From Lachnospiraceae bacterium (lineage in GTDB: Bacteria; Bacillota; Clostridia; Lachnospirales; Lachnospiraceae): a stretch of 64,000 nt of DNA. The translations under genes were made by a program, and so were the position numbers. Below, one piece after another: positions 26,532 through 34,537 of the stretch. Under the pieces are notes generated by a model, which searched no databases, was not told where the DNA came from, and saw only the letters and a list, made by a program, of their open reading frames with translations. How positions within the stretch are numbered: the first letter of the stretch is position 1; every line of letters begins with the position of its first letter. The stretch spans positions 30,459-94,458 of the forward strand of contig JAIKZQ010000013.1 in assembly GCA_024682075.1 (NCBI GenBank), written 5' to 3'.

Positions 26532-27272
26532 ATGGCTAAACAGAATATTTTTGACAACGAAGTATTTTTTGACGGATATAAGAAGCTCAGGGAAAGAGAG
26601 GTTAACGCAAATAACCTCTTTGAACTGCCCACGCTGCATGCGCTTCTTCCGGATCTTAAAGGCAAGAAGATACTTGACCTCGGATGCGGATTCGGCGAAC
26701 ACTGTATTGAGTATATAAATGCAGGCGCAGAGAGCGTTGTGGGCGTCGACATTTCCGAGAAGATGCTGGATATCGCGAGAAAAGAAAACAGCGATCCGAA
26801 GATCACATATCTTCACATGCCCATGGAGGACATAGGACAGATCGAGGGAAAGTTTGACCTGGTGATCAGTTCGCTCGCTTTTCATTATGTGGAGGATTTT
26901 GCCGGGGTGGTCGGGAATGTATACCGTCTCATGAATGATGACGGGATCTTTCTTTTTTCACAGGAGCATCCGTTCAGCACTTGCCACTCGGGCGGGGACA
27001 GATGGACCAGGGATGAAAACGGCAGGAAGATACATCTGAACCTGATGTATTACGGACGCGAAGTGGAGACGGATAATACATGGTTCGTCGATAACGTTAA
27101 GAGATATCACAGGATGTTTTCAACGATCGTCAATACGCTCGCGGATACAGGATTTGTGATAGAGAAAATGGTCGAGCCTCTCCCTGATGATGAGCTGCTG
27201 GCAAAGTATCCGGAGTATTATGATCTGTTCTTCAAGCCGGATTTCCTGTTTGTAAGATCACGCAAGAAATAA
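26532..27272 (+). CDS. Class I SAM-dependent methyltransferase
   Basis: A 246-residue methyltransferase of the Methyltransf_11/25 group. Motif I is ILDLGCGFGEH (about 47-57), motif II VVGVDISEKML, motif III/IV FDLVISSLAFHYV. The C-terminal half (HPFSTCHSGGDRWTRD through WFVDNVKRYHRMF) matches the small-molecule type that is common in Firmicutes. Substrate unknown. ATG 26532 follows GGGGAGC. It is probably co-transcribed with the Nudix gene (40-base gap). Confidence 0.88.
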   Translation: MAKQNIFDNEVFFDGYKKLREREVNANNLFELPTLHALLPDLKGKKILDLGCGFGEHCIEYINAGAESVVGVDISEKMLDIARKENSDPKITYLHMPMEDIGQIEGKFDLVISSLAFHYVEDFAGVVGNVYRLMNDDGIFLFSQEHPFSTCHSGGDRWTRDENGRKIHLNLMYYGREVETDNTWFVDNVKRYHRMFSTIVNTLADTGFVIEKMVEPLPDDELLAKYPEYYDLFFKPDFLFVRSRKK

Positions 27273-27299
27273 GCGATATCGAATGTAAGAAGGAACAAT

Positions 27300-28073
27300 A
27301 TGAACGGACAGCTTTATCAGATGGCCAGAATAGTATCATATGTAAGGAAGGCATGTGAGACCGGACGGGATGAGGTCTTTTTGAAGCGTGAACACGAATG
27401 GATCATCAGTTACACCTTTGATGCAAATCTTTCAAGGTCTGATACGGATAATGAAACGATCAATGACACCACCGACTGGTGCGGCGCACTGAGAAAGAAA
27501 GGGCTTAAGAGGATCTTCCTGCTGGTTCAGATCGATCATAACGATCCGAGAATGGCGGGATTTGCGAATGGAGAATCTCAGGGGATCGTTACCGTGTATT
27601 CCGACGGAAAAGTCAGCGTATGGATACCGAAATGGGAATTCGATAACATACGCCGGATGTGGAGCATATACTATACCGAAAGGTCCTGGGATGACGCTCC
27701 CGCAGAAGGACCTGTATTCGAAAATAACATCGAAGAGTTCAGGGATGTGCTTACAAGGATAGGGGAGTTTGCTTCCGGGATCGGAGCAAAGAACTATTCG
27801 TCGATTTTTCATGATGCATATATGATGCTTAAAGACGGAGGCTCGCCTGAGATCCCCAAATGGATGAAGGGATCGCTTCCTGCTCTTGAGGGCGATGCGC
27901 TCAGAATGTTCGTTGCCGCGTCCAGGGCCGATGTCTTCGGCGGAATGGGATCATGGAATGACGATCCCGGCTACATGGCTCATTCGATGGGCAGGGAAGA
28001 GCAGTACACAAGCCTGTCGAACGAACTGTATGCCCAGATAAGAAAAGCCGTCATGTATGCCGTTAACAGCTGA
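27300..28073 (+). CDS. Hypothetical protein, 257 aa
   Basis: Not recognised. A soluble protein without signal peptide or membrane segment, rich in W, Y and D. It has a central beta-rich part (IFLLVQIDHNDPRMAGFANGE, then GIVTVYSDGKVSVWIPKWEF) and a helical C-terminal half (SIFHDAYMMLKDG, then LRMFVAASRADVFGGMGSWND). AAGAAGGAACAAT precedes ATG 27300. It lies in a colinear series of small genes and may simply share their operon. Confidence 0.75.
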   Translation: MNGQLYQMARIVSYVRKACETGRDEVFLKREHEWIISYTFDANLSRSDTDNETINDTTDWCGALRKKGLKRIFLLVQIDHNDPRMAGFANGESQGIVTVYSDGKVSVWIPKWEFDNIRRMWSIYYTERSWDDAPAEGPVFENNIEEFRDVLTRIGEFASGIGAKNYSSIFHDAYMMLKDGGSPEIPKWMKGSLPALEGDALRMFVAASRADVFGGMGSWNDDPGYMAHSMGREEQYTSLSNELYAQIRKAVMYAVNS

Positions 28074-28096
28074 GCGCGTGCACGGGAGAAAGAAGA

Positions 28097-28321
28097 ATGA
28101 GCATATTCGGGAGAAAAAAAGAGATGGTACCTGAGATACCCTATGATCCGGAGACAATGATCCCGGTCATAAGATCATCGATCTGCACGGGTGAGAAGGT
28201 TGCGGGATTCAAGAATAAGAAAGACGGTCATTTTACCGAAGTGATGTTCATAGCTGCGCCGGGAGATGAGAAACGCTTCAGGGAAATGTACGGGCTTGAA
28301 AGCGTCAGGACTGAGTATTGA
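28097..28321 (+). CDS. Small conserved protein, 74 aa
   Basis: A 74-residue protein beginning MSIFGRKKE with a core VIRSSICTGEKVAGFKNKKD and ending in a helix (EKRFREMYGLE). Short proteins with an IRxSICTGExVAGF core are, from memory, widespread in Lachnospiraceae and sometimes mis-named as a dehydrogenase fragment; no catalytic domain fits here. ATG 28097 follows GGGAGAAAGAAG. Function unknown. Confidence 0.7.
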   Translation: MSIFGRKKEMVPEIPYDPETMIPVIRSSICTGEKVAGFKNKKDGHFTEVMFIAAPGDEKRFREMYGLESVRTEY

Positions 28322-28340
28322 ATTCGAAAGCGGGTGTGAG

Positions 28341-29213
28341 ATGAAAAAAAACAGCATATTTATCAAGACATATTTTCTGCTCTGGATATTTATCATTCTG
28401 ATAATGTCCATAGTAGCGGAGCTGGTCGTGAAGATAATAGGAACGGGCGTTTCCGCTACGGTGATCATCGGTGCATTGATCGTTTCATTCCCCCTGACGT
28501 TCATAATCTTCAAGATCATTATGGCTAGGGCTCATAAGTCTCCGCTTGCGATCACCTATTCCGAATTCCAGAAGGAAGTGCAGGAAAACGGTCTTTCCGA
28601 AAGGCTGATAGAGCTTGTTGATAAGGGACTCTCCGAGATAAAGAATCCTGACACGGAGATCGGTTATATCGTATCTTTGGCCACGGCCGGCTGTGAATAT
28701 TACATATACAAGCGCGATAATGAAAAGGCTCTGCAGTACATCAATATTGTCGACATTAAGAAGGTCAAGGAAGGAAAGATGGCATTTCTTGACGGTGGTG
28801 CAGGAGTCGTTACATATTTCACCGGCCAGATGGAGCTGTGTCAGGCCATGAAGGATCCGGCCAGGGCAAATAATGTCATAGCGGATGGCAAGCCTTTTCT
28901 TGATAAACATTACGGCAAAATGGATGCCCTTGACGTCCTGATCGATGACGTGTGGTTTTTGTATCATTACACGCTCGGTGATTATGCACATGCGAGGGAA
29001 CATGCACAGAAAATCCTGAATAATAAGGTTCATAATGACACCGGAATGGTCACAGGCTATGCGGCACTTGCCATGGTATGCAGCAGGACCGGTGATACGG
29101 CAAAGGCTGAAGAACTGATGTCTCAGGCCGAAAGGATCGCCGAAGAGTCCGGAAAGGTCATAGCCAAACAGTCGCCGGAGGGGTATTACAGGGAATTCCC
29201 GAAGACCACGTGA
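28341..29213 (+). CDS. Membrane-anchored TPR-like protein, 290 aa
   Basis: Unknown protein; I chose ATG 28341, which follows GGTGTGAG and lies just after the 74-aa gene, over a longer frame that overlaps it. Two N-terminal membrane helices (11-32 and 37-60) precede a cytoplasmic helical domain with TPR-like pairs (SLATAGCEYYIYKRDNEKAL, then YHYTLGDYAHAREHAQKIL, then AALAMVCSRTGDTAKAEELM). Probably a scaffold; no enzymatic motif. Confidence 0.78.
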   Translation: MKKNSIFIKTYFLLWIFIILIMSIVAELVVKIIGTGVSATVIIGALIVSFPLTFIIFKIIMARAHKSPLAITYSEFQKEVQENGLSERLIELVDKGLSEIKNPDTEIGYIVSLATAGCEYYIYKRDNEKALQYINIVDIKKVKEGKMAFLDGGAGVVTYFTGQMELCQAMKDPARANNVIADGKPFLDKHYGKMDALDVLIDDVWFLYHYTLGDYAHAREHAQKILNNKVHNDTGMVTGYAALAMVCSRTGDTAKAEELMSQAERIAEESGKVIAKQSPEGYYREFPKTT

Positions 29214-29286
29214 TACTGTTCACAAAACGGTCATTGATATATAATGTTCTTGGGTATTTTTACGGATCAGCATCCGGGGGTATGGT

Positions 29287-30672
29287 ATGTCTACGGCAGT
29301 TCAAAGTGTGATCATTTATGCTCTGTATCTGTTCACAGCGGTATTTTTTTCATTCATAACGCGTAAACTGTTCTTTGAGAAAAAAAAGACGGTTCAGACC
29401 GTGCTTGCTTTTTTTCTATCGCCCGCCGTATCCAACATCATTTCCAATGTGACCTATTTGAATTTCTTTAATGATCTGACCAAGTATGACAGGGATGCGA
29501 TCATCTCTTTTTCATTTTTCTTCACTACACTTCAGGTGATCATGTACGGATTCTTCATGTATCTGTACGTCAAGCTGGTCAAACCCAGGAACAGGTCCAT
29601 CGCCATATTCACCTATGTATGTTCGATAATGCTTGTTCCGAGCTTTTTCTTCATGAACGCCATGTTCAATCCCATACCGCTTGTTGCAGCATATCTCGCT
29701 CTTTCTGCAGCTTTCTATGTCATGACGGTTCGTCCTCTGTCCGAGCTCACTCTTGAGAAGCAGAAGACGGATGTGAGGATCTTCGTGGTGTTGCCGATCA
29801 TCGTGTTCATCTTCAACACGGTCATTCATGTGCTGTACATGTATTATGAAGGCCTTTCCGATAACTCGTTTTTTGCAATCACCAAGATGGCAGAGGGCCT
29901 CAGCGGTTCTTCACCCGTGATAGGCTATTTCAAGATGATCGTCCTGAACGAAAGGGATTATCTCGATGCTATGCTCATAGCCGTGCTCGTGGCTGATGTG
30001 TTCATCCTGACTGTCCTGATGATCGCTTTCTGGGTCATAACCAAGAACATCAAATATATGAACGAGACCATAGCGGCCCACAAACAGATAAAGACTCTGT
30101 CCGTGGAAGTCATGGAAGCCCTGGCACATACGATCGATGCCAAGGATAAATACACAAGGGGGCATTCGGTCAGGGTGGCGAAATATTCCAGAATGATAGC
30201 CGAGAGGATGGGGCTTCCCGAAGAGGATCTTGATAATGCGTATTATTACGGACTGCTTCATGACATAGGCAAGATAGCAGTGCCCAATGACATAATAAAC
30301 AGTCCTTCAAAGCTTACCGAAGACGAGTACTCCGTGATCAAGGTTCATCCCGTAGTCGGTAATGACATACTTGGAGAAATAAAAAGCCGTCCCGACCTTG
30401 CGATAGGTGCCAGATACCATCACGAAAGGTTCGACGGGACGGGATATCCTGAAGGCAAGGCAGGTGAAGAAATTCCTCTTCTTGCGAGGATTATCTCCGT
30501 TGCCGACAGCTATGATGCGATGACTTCAAACAGAAGCTATAGGGATTATCTTCCTCAGGAAAAAGTGAAGAAGGAGCTTGTAGAAAATAAGGGAACACAG
30601 TTCGATCCGAATATCGTCGATTACATGATCCAGATCATTGACGAGGACAGGAATTACACCCTTCATGAATGA
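29287..30672 (+). CDS. Membrane HD-GYP cyclic-di-GMP phosphodiesterase
   Basis: A 461-residue protein: about seven N-terminal membrane helices (residues 5-260), then a coiled linker and an HD-GYP domain. Catalytic signs: H325-D326 in LLHDIGKIAVP, the paired histidines in YHHERFDGTGYP (the GYP motif), and the late DSYDAMTSNRSYR helix. HD-GYP enzymes hydrolyse c-di-GMP to GMP or pGpG. The sensor part is all-membrane, so the input is unknown. It converges on the minus-strand permease gene with only 11 bases between stops. Confidence 0.92.
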   Translation: MSTAVQSVIIYALYLFTAVFFSFITRKLFFEKKKTVQTVLAFFLSPAVSNIISNVTYLNFFNDLTKYDRDAIISFSFFFTTLQVIMYGFFMYLYVKLVKPRNRSIAIFTYVCSIMLVPSFFFMNAMFNPIPLVAAYLALSAAFYVMTVRPLSELTLEKQKTDVRIFVVLPIIVFIFNTVIHVLYMYYEGLSDNSFFAITKMAEGLSGSSPVIGYFKMIVLNERDYLDAMLIAVLVADVFILTVLMIAFWVITKNIKYMNETIAAHKQIKTLSVEVMEALAHTIDAKDKYTRGHSVRVAKYSRMIAERMGLPEEDLDNAYYYGLLHDIGKIAVPNDIINSPSKLTEDEYSVIKVHPVVGNDILGEIKSRPDLAIGARYHHERFDGTGYPEGKAGEEIPLLARIISVADSYDAMTSNRSYRDYLPQEKVKKELVENKGTQFDPNIVDYMIQIIDEDRNYTLHE

Positions 30673-30683
30673 TCATTCGATCT

Positions 30684-31952
30684 TTATTTCCACAGGAACC
30701 AGATGAAAAGGTAACCACCGAGAACCGCAGCAAGTGTAAAGGGAATGCCGATCCTTGCGAAATCCCGGAAGGATACTTCGTGACCTTCTTTTCTGAGCAT
30801 TCCGACACCTGCGATATTGCAGCTTGCACCTACCGGAGTAATGTTTCCTCCGAGGGTTGCGCCGGTAAGCAGTCCGAAGTACAGAAGGTAGGGAGCCACT
30901 CCGAGTGAAGCGGTAACACCCTGAAGAACGGGAAGCATTGTTGCAACATACGGAATGTTGTCAATGAAAGCCGACACGAGGACCGATCCCCACACGATTA
31001 TGGTGTACATGAGGAAGATGTTGTCTCCGCCTGCCTTGACGATGAGTGATGCGAGGTCATCGACAACACCCTGCTGAGTGATGCCGCCTATTACCATGAA
31101 GAGTCCGGTAAGAAGGAGCACGGTGTCATAGTCGAGGTTCTTCATTACTTTGACAACTCTTTCCTTGTCATGATCCTTGAGGTATTCCCAGACCATTCCG
31201 ATGAGGCTGCAGACAAGGCAGATGATGCCGTTTGTCAGTTCCGGCTTGTCGGGAATGAAGGAAGCGGCCATCAGAAGCACGATATGAGCGACCATCATGA
31301 TAGTCGGAACATAGTCGGTGACTTTGGTGGTCTCGGTAGAGGTGACGGGCTGCCTGTCCTTCCTGAAGAGGATCATCATGATGGGCACAGTGAGAAGTGC
31401 TCCGATCTCAACGGCGAAGAATATGCTGAGCCTGCCGTTCATCCAGAAGAAGTCCATGAAGTCCATGGATGCATATGCTCCGAGCATTATTGAAGTGGTA
31501 TCGCCGACAAGAGTTGCTGCGCCCTGAAGATTGGACGAAACGGCGATACAGATGATCATGGGAACGGGATTGAGCTTGAGTTTCTTGCAGATGGCAAGTC
31601 CCACGGGAGCGACCATCAGAAGCGTAGCGACATTATCGATGAATGCCGATATGAGTCCTGAGAAAAGCGACATGAGTATCGTTACCCACATCACGTTGGG
31701 AGCGATCTTAAGGAGCTTGTCCGCGATGAGATTGGGCATCTTGGATTCGATGAAATAGTCGACGAGAAGGAGGGTCCCGAATATCATCAGCAGAACGTTC
31801 CAGTCGACGGCGGAGATCACGTTCTTAATGGGAAGGATTCCCGACACGATGTATATAAGCGCAACACCAAGCGCTATGAAGGCTCTCTTTTTGGGGAAGA
31901 TGATAAGTCCGGCATACATTGCCACAAACAGTATGATCGCGATTGTTTTCAT
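30684..31952 (-). CDS. ArsB/NhaD/SLC13-type ion permease under riboswitch control
   Basis: A 422-residue permease with about 11-12 membrane helices in two homologous halves. The repeated re-entrant motifs are visible: LISAFIDNVATLLMVAP in the first half and LVSAFIDNIPYVATMLP in the second, with GAATLVGDTTS and GATLGGNITPVGAS as the partner loops. This is the ion-transporter superfamily fold (ArsB, NhaD, P protein, CitM). ATG 31952 follows GGAAGG; an upstream in-frame start lies inside the leader terminator and is unlikely. The leader carries a probable yybP-ykoY (Mn2+) riboswitch, so the ion handled may be Mn2+ or linked to Mn2+ stress; this is inference, since the family is better known for Na+/H+, arsenite or dicarboxylates. 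Confidence 0.88.
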   Translation of the reverse strand: MKTIAIILFVAMYAGLIIFPKKRAFIALGVALIYIVSGILPIKNVISAVDWNVLLMIFGTLLLVDYFIESKMPNLIADKLLKIAPNVMWVTILMSLFSGLISAFIDNVATLLMVAPVGLAICKKLKLNPVPMIICIAVSSNLQGAATLVGDTTSIMLGAYASMDFMDFFWMNGRLSIFFAVEIGALLTVPIMMILFRKDRQPVTSTETTKVTDYVPTIMMVAHIVLLMAASFIPDKPELTNGIICLVCSLIGMVWEYLKDHDKERVVKVMKNLDYDTVLLLTGLFMVIGGITQQGVVDDLASLIVKAGGDNIFLMYTIIVWGSVLVSAFIDNIPYVATMLPVLQGVTASLGVAPYLLYFGLLTGATLGGNITPVGASCNIAGVGMLRKEGHEVSFRDFARIGIPFTLAAVLGGYLFIWFLWK

Positions 31953-31980
31953 TTTTTCCTTCCTATGATAAAGACAAAAT

Positions 31981-32019
31981 AAAAAAAGACCCTTACTGCA
32001 CAAATAGCAGTAAAAGTCT
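31981..32019 (-). terminator. Riboswitch expression-platform terminator
   Basis: Read on the minus strand: AGACTTTTACTGC pairs with GCAGTAAGGGTCT (13 bp with two G-U pairs) around a 7-base loop, followed by a T run. Its 5' arm overlaps the 3' strand of the aptamer P1 stem (GCGAGACTTTT), so aptamer and terminator exclude each other. That predicts transcription ON when ligand is bound. Confidence 0.85.
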
Positions 32020-32104
32020 CGCTACTTACAACACGCCCGGGGATAATCCCGTACTGACGGGCCATGTTACGTGCCTGAGGCACGCTAACTACTCCCTTTT
32101 ACCA
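32008..32104 (-). promoter_or_regulatory. Probable yybP-ykoY (manganese) riboswitch aptamer
   Basis: On the minus strand the leader starts with AAAAGGGAGTAG and ends with TAGCGAGACTTTT, the two conserved strands that close P1 of the yybP-ykoY class (usually GGGGAGTAGC and AGCRAGACCTT). Between them are a GTGCC/GGCAC hairpin and a second arm with GCCCGTCAGTACGGG and CCCGGGC elements. Known members bind Mn2+ and turn on exporters or metal-dependent membrane proteins. Assignment is by remembered consensus; a covariance search would settle it. Confidence 0.72.
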
Positions 32105-32110
32105 AAAACA

Positions 32111-32139
32111 AAGATAACAAAATCACCGCAAAAAGTCAA
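32111..32139 (-). promoter_or_regulatory. Promoter of the riboswitch-permease transcript
   Basis: Minus strand: TTGACT (32139-32134), a 17-base spacer, TATCTT (32116-32111). The predicted start, near 32104, coincides with the first bases of the aptamer, which supports both calls. Confidence 0.78.
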
Positions 32140-32194
32140 TTGCGGATAAACGGCATATAAAATGTAAAAATGCATACATGAGGGGGAAATACAT

Positions 32195-34474
32195 ATGCTT
32201 ACAGCCATCAGTCCTAAAAGTATGACGATCACAAAAACCGCAAGGCTTGGTGACAGTCTTGTGCTGGAATCCGAAGCGTGTACCACGAAGATCACGCCGG
32301 TCTCGGAAAACATCGTGAAGATCAGCTGCGCCCCGGAAGGAAAATTTTCCGATATGGAACGTCCGGGAGTCATCTGTACGGAAAGATGTCATGAATGGGA
32401 GTTTTCGGAGGACGGATCCGTTGTCACCATGAAGCTTCCGGACCTGACAGTTGCCGTTTCCAAGATAAGCGGGTCTCTTACTTTCCTGGACGGAAACGGC
32501 CGGATACTTCTTAAGGAAAAGGAAGAGACCGCAAGGGAATTCGAGGAATTCGAAACATACAGGCTGGGAGACAGGCTGCAGACCAGGATCATCGAGACTG
32601 CGGACGGTAAGAAAGAAGTGCTGGAAGATCCGGAAAGGCTTCCTGCCGGAAAAAGCTTCCATGTCAGGTATCATTTTGTCCCGGGTGATGAGGACTTCTA
32701 CGGCTTTGGCCAGCAGGAAAAGGGATTCGGCTCTCTCAGGGGCAGGAAGCTGTATGTTCATCAGGGGAACAGGAAGATTGCGGTTCCAATGTTCGTCTCC
32801 ACATCGGGATACGGGCTTCTTACGGATACATACAGCCCTCTTGTTTTTAATGATGATGAGAACGGGGCATACATTTATGTCGAATCGGATAAGGAACTGG
32901 TCCAGTATTTCGTCGCGGGTTCGATGAACGAAGTCATAGCCGGATACAGGCATCTGACCGGAAAGGCATCGCTTCTTCCCAAGTGGGCATACGGATATGT
33001 CCAGTCACAGGAAAGATACGAATCACAGGAAGAGATCCTTGAGGCCGTGGCAAAGTCCAGAGAGATGGGACTCGGGATGGATTGCATCGTTCTGGACTGG
33101 ATAAGCTGGAAGGACGGCGAGTGGGGACAGAAGTCCTATGATCCCTCAAGATTCCCCGATCCTAAGGCAATGATAGATACGCTTCATGAAAACCATGTGC
33201 ATTTCATGATCTCCATATGGCCGACGATGGCAGGCGGCACCGAAAACAACAAAGAGTTTGCCGAAAAGGGCCTGCTCCTCCCGGCTAATACCGCCTACAA
33301 CGCACTCGACAAGGATGCGAGAAATCTGTACTTTGACCAGCTCAGGAGAACACATTTTTCGTACGGGACCGATGCATGGTGGTGTGACAGCAGCGAGCCT
33401 TTCACCCCGGAATGGGGACACAGGATCCGCATGGAAGAAGGCGACCAGTACAGGGCTTTTTGTGAGGAAGCCGGTCTGAGAATGCCCTATGATTATTGCA
33501 ACAGTTATCCTCTTTTCCATGCAATGGGCATATACGAGAATCAGAGAAGGGCGATGGATGAGGATAGATCGTTCCCGGAAAAGAGAGTCTGTAACCTGAC
33601 GAGGAGTGCCTATACCGGGCAGCAGAGATTCGGAACGGTCATGTGGTCGGGAGACACCGGTGCAAGCTGGGATACTTATCGTGACCAGATTGCGATAGGA
33701 CTTCATTTCTCCGCATCCGGGCTTCCCTACTGGACAAATGACATCGGCGCATTCTTTGTGAAGCGCGGCGAGTTCTGGTACTGGGACGGAAAATATGATG
33801 ATGCTCTTTCCAATAAAGGGTATCAGGAACTGTATGTGAGATGGTATCAGTATGCGGCGTTCCTGCCGATGTTCAGGGCACACGGAACCGATTGCAGAAG
33901 AGAGATGTGGAATTTCGAGGGTGAATTCTTTGACGCACTCGATAAGTCAAACAAGCTGCGTTATTCACTGATGCCTTATATCTATTCCGAGGCGGGCAAG
34001 GTATGGCTTGAGGACCGCTCGCTCATAAGATGGCTTGCATTTGATTTCACCGACGACATTAAGTGCAGGAACATAACGGATCAGTATATGCTCGGAGGAT
34101 CGCTCATGGTGTGTCCGGTGACGCAGCCCATGTATTACGATGATGACGGAAAGGCACTCAGGGAAATCCCGAAGACCAGGAAGGTGTATTTCCCCGCAGG
34201 TCATAAGTGGCACGATCTGTATTCGGGAAAAACGTATGAAGGAGGAAGCACGCATGAGGTTGATGCACCTCTTGATACGATCCCTGTATTTGTGATGGAC
34301 GGAAGCATCATTCCGATGACCGCCCCGACACTTTCAACGGAGGAACTTTCCGGGGATATCGAATTCAGGAAATTCGCATCAGGCCCCTCATCTTATGACA
34401 TGTATGAGGATTCCGGAGACGGATACGGATATGAAAATGGTGAATACACCATAAAAAGGATTAATTTGGTATAA
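32195..34474 (+). CDS. Glycoside hydrolase family 31 (alpha-xylosidase/alpha-glucosidase type)
   Basis: A 759-residue GH31 enzyme with no signal peptide. It has an N-terminal beta-sandwich (1-250), then a TIM barrel beginning at LPKWAYGYVQSQERY. The nucleophile region is DAWWCDSSEPF with D398; downstream are RSAYTGQQRFGTVMWSGDT and the acid/base region, then C-terminal beta-domains (VMDGSIIPM, YEDSGDGYGYENGEY). The SSEP form is nearer to alpha-xylosidase-like members than to YicI, but substrate (xyloglucan isoprimeverose versus glucosides) cannot be fixed. It is divergent from the riboswitch-permease, starts behind GAGGGGG, and lies 63 bases before GH127. Confidence 0.92.
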   Translation: MLTAISPKSMTITKTARLGDSLVLESEACTTKITPVSENIVKISCAPEGKFSDMERPGVICTERCHEWEFSEDGSVVTMKLPDLTVAVSKISGSLTFLDGNGRILLKEKEETAREFEEFETYRLGDRLQTRIIETADGKKEVLEDPERLPAGKSFHVRYHFVPGDEDFYGFGQQEKGFGSLRGRKLYVHQGNRKIAVPMFVSTSGYGLLTDTYSPLVFNDDENGAYIYVESDKELVQYFVAGSMNEVIAGYRHLTGKASLLPKWAYGYVQSQERYESQEEILEAVAKSREMGLGMDCIVLDWISWKDGEWGQKSYDPSRFPDPKAMIDTLHENHVHFMISIWPTMAGGTENNKEFAEKGLLLPANTAYNALDKDARNLYFDQLRRTHFSYGTDAWWCDSSEPFTPEWGHRIRMEEGDQYRAFCEEAGLRMPYDYCNSYPLFHAMGIYENQRRAMDEDRSFPEKRVCNLTRSAYTGQQRFGTVMWSGDTGASWDTYRDQIAIGLHFSASGLPYWTNDIGAFFVKRGEFWYWDGKYDDALSNKGYQELYVRWYQYAAFLPMFRAHGTDCRREMWNFEGEFFDALDKSNKLRYSLMPYIYSEAGKVWLEDRSLIRWLAFDFTDDIKCRNITDQYMLGGSLMVCPVTQPMYYDDDGKALREIPKTRKVYFPAGHKWHDLYSGKTYEGGSTHEVDAPLDTIPVFVMDGSIIPMTAPTLSTEELSGDIEFRKFASGPSSYDMYEDSGDGYGYENGEYTIKRINLV

Positions 34475-34537
34475 TTATATGGATTCGTGGCCGAAGGGGT
34501 GCCGGATCGGTAAAACAATAATCCGGGGAGGAACAAC

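Noticed and set aside
34502..34526. CCGGAT/ATCCGG hairpin before the GH127 gene as a regulatory switch
   Set aside because: Only 6 bp, leaves the GGGGAGG site mostly free, and no alternative structure is seen; too weak to claim.
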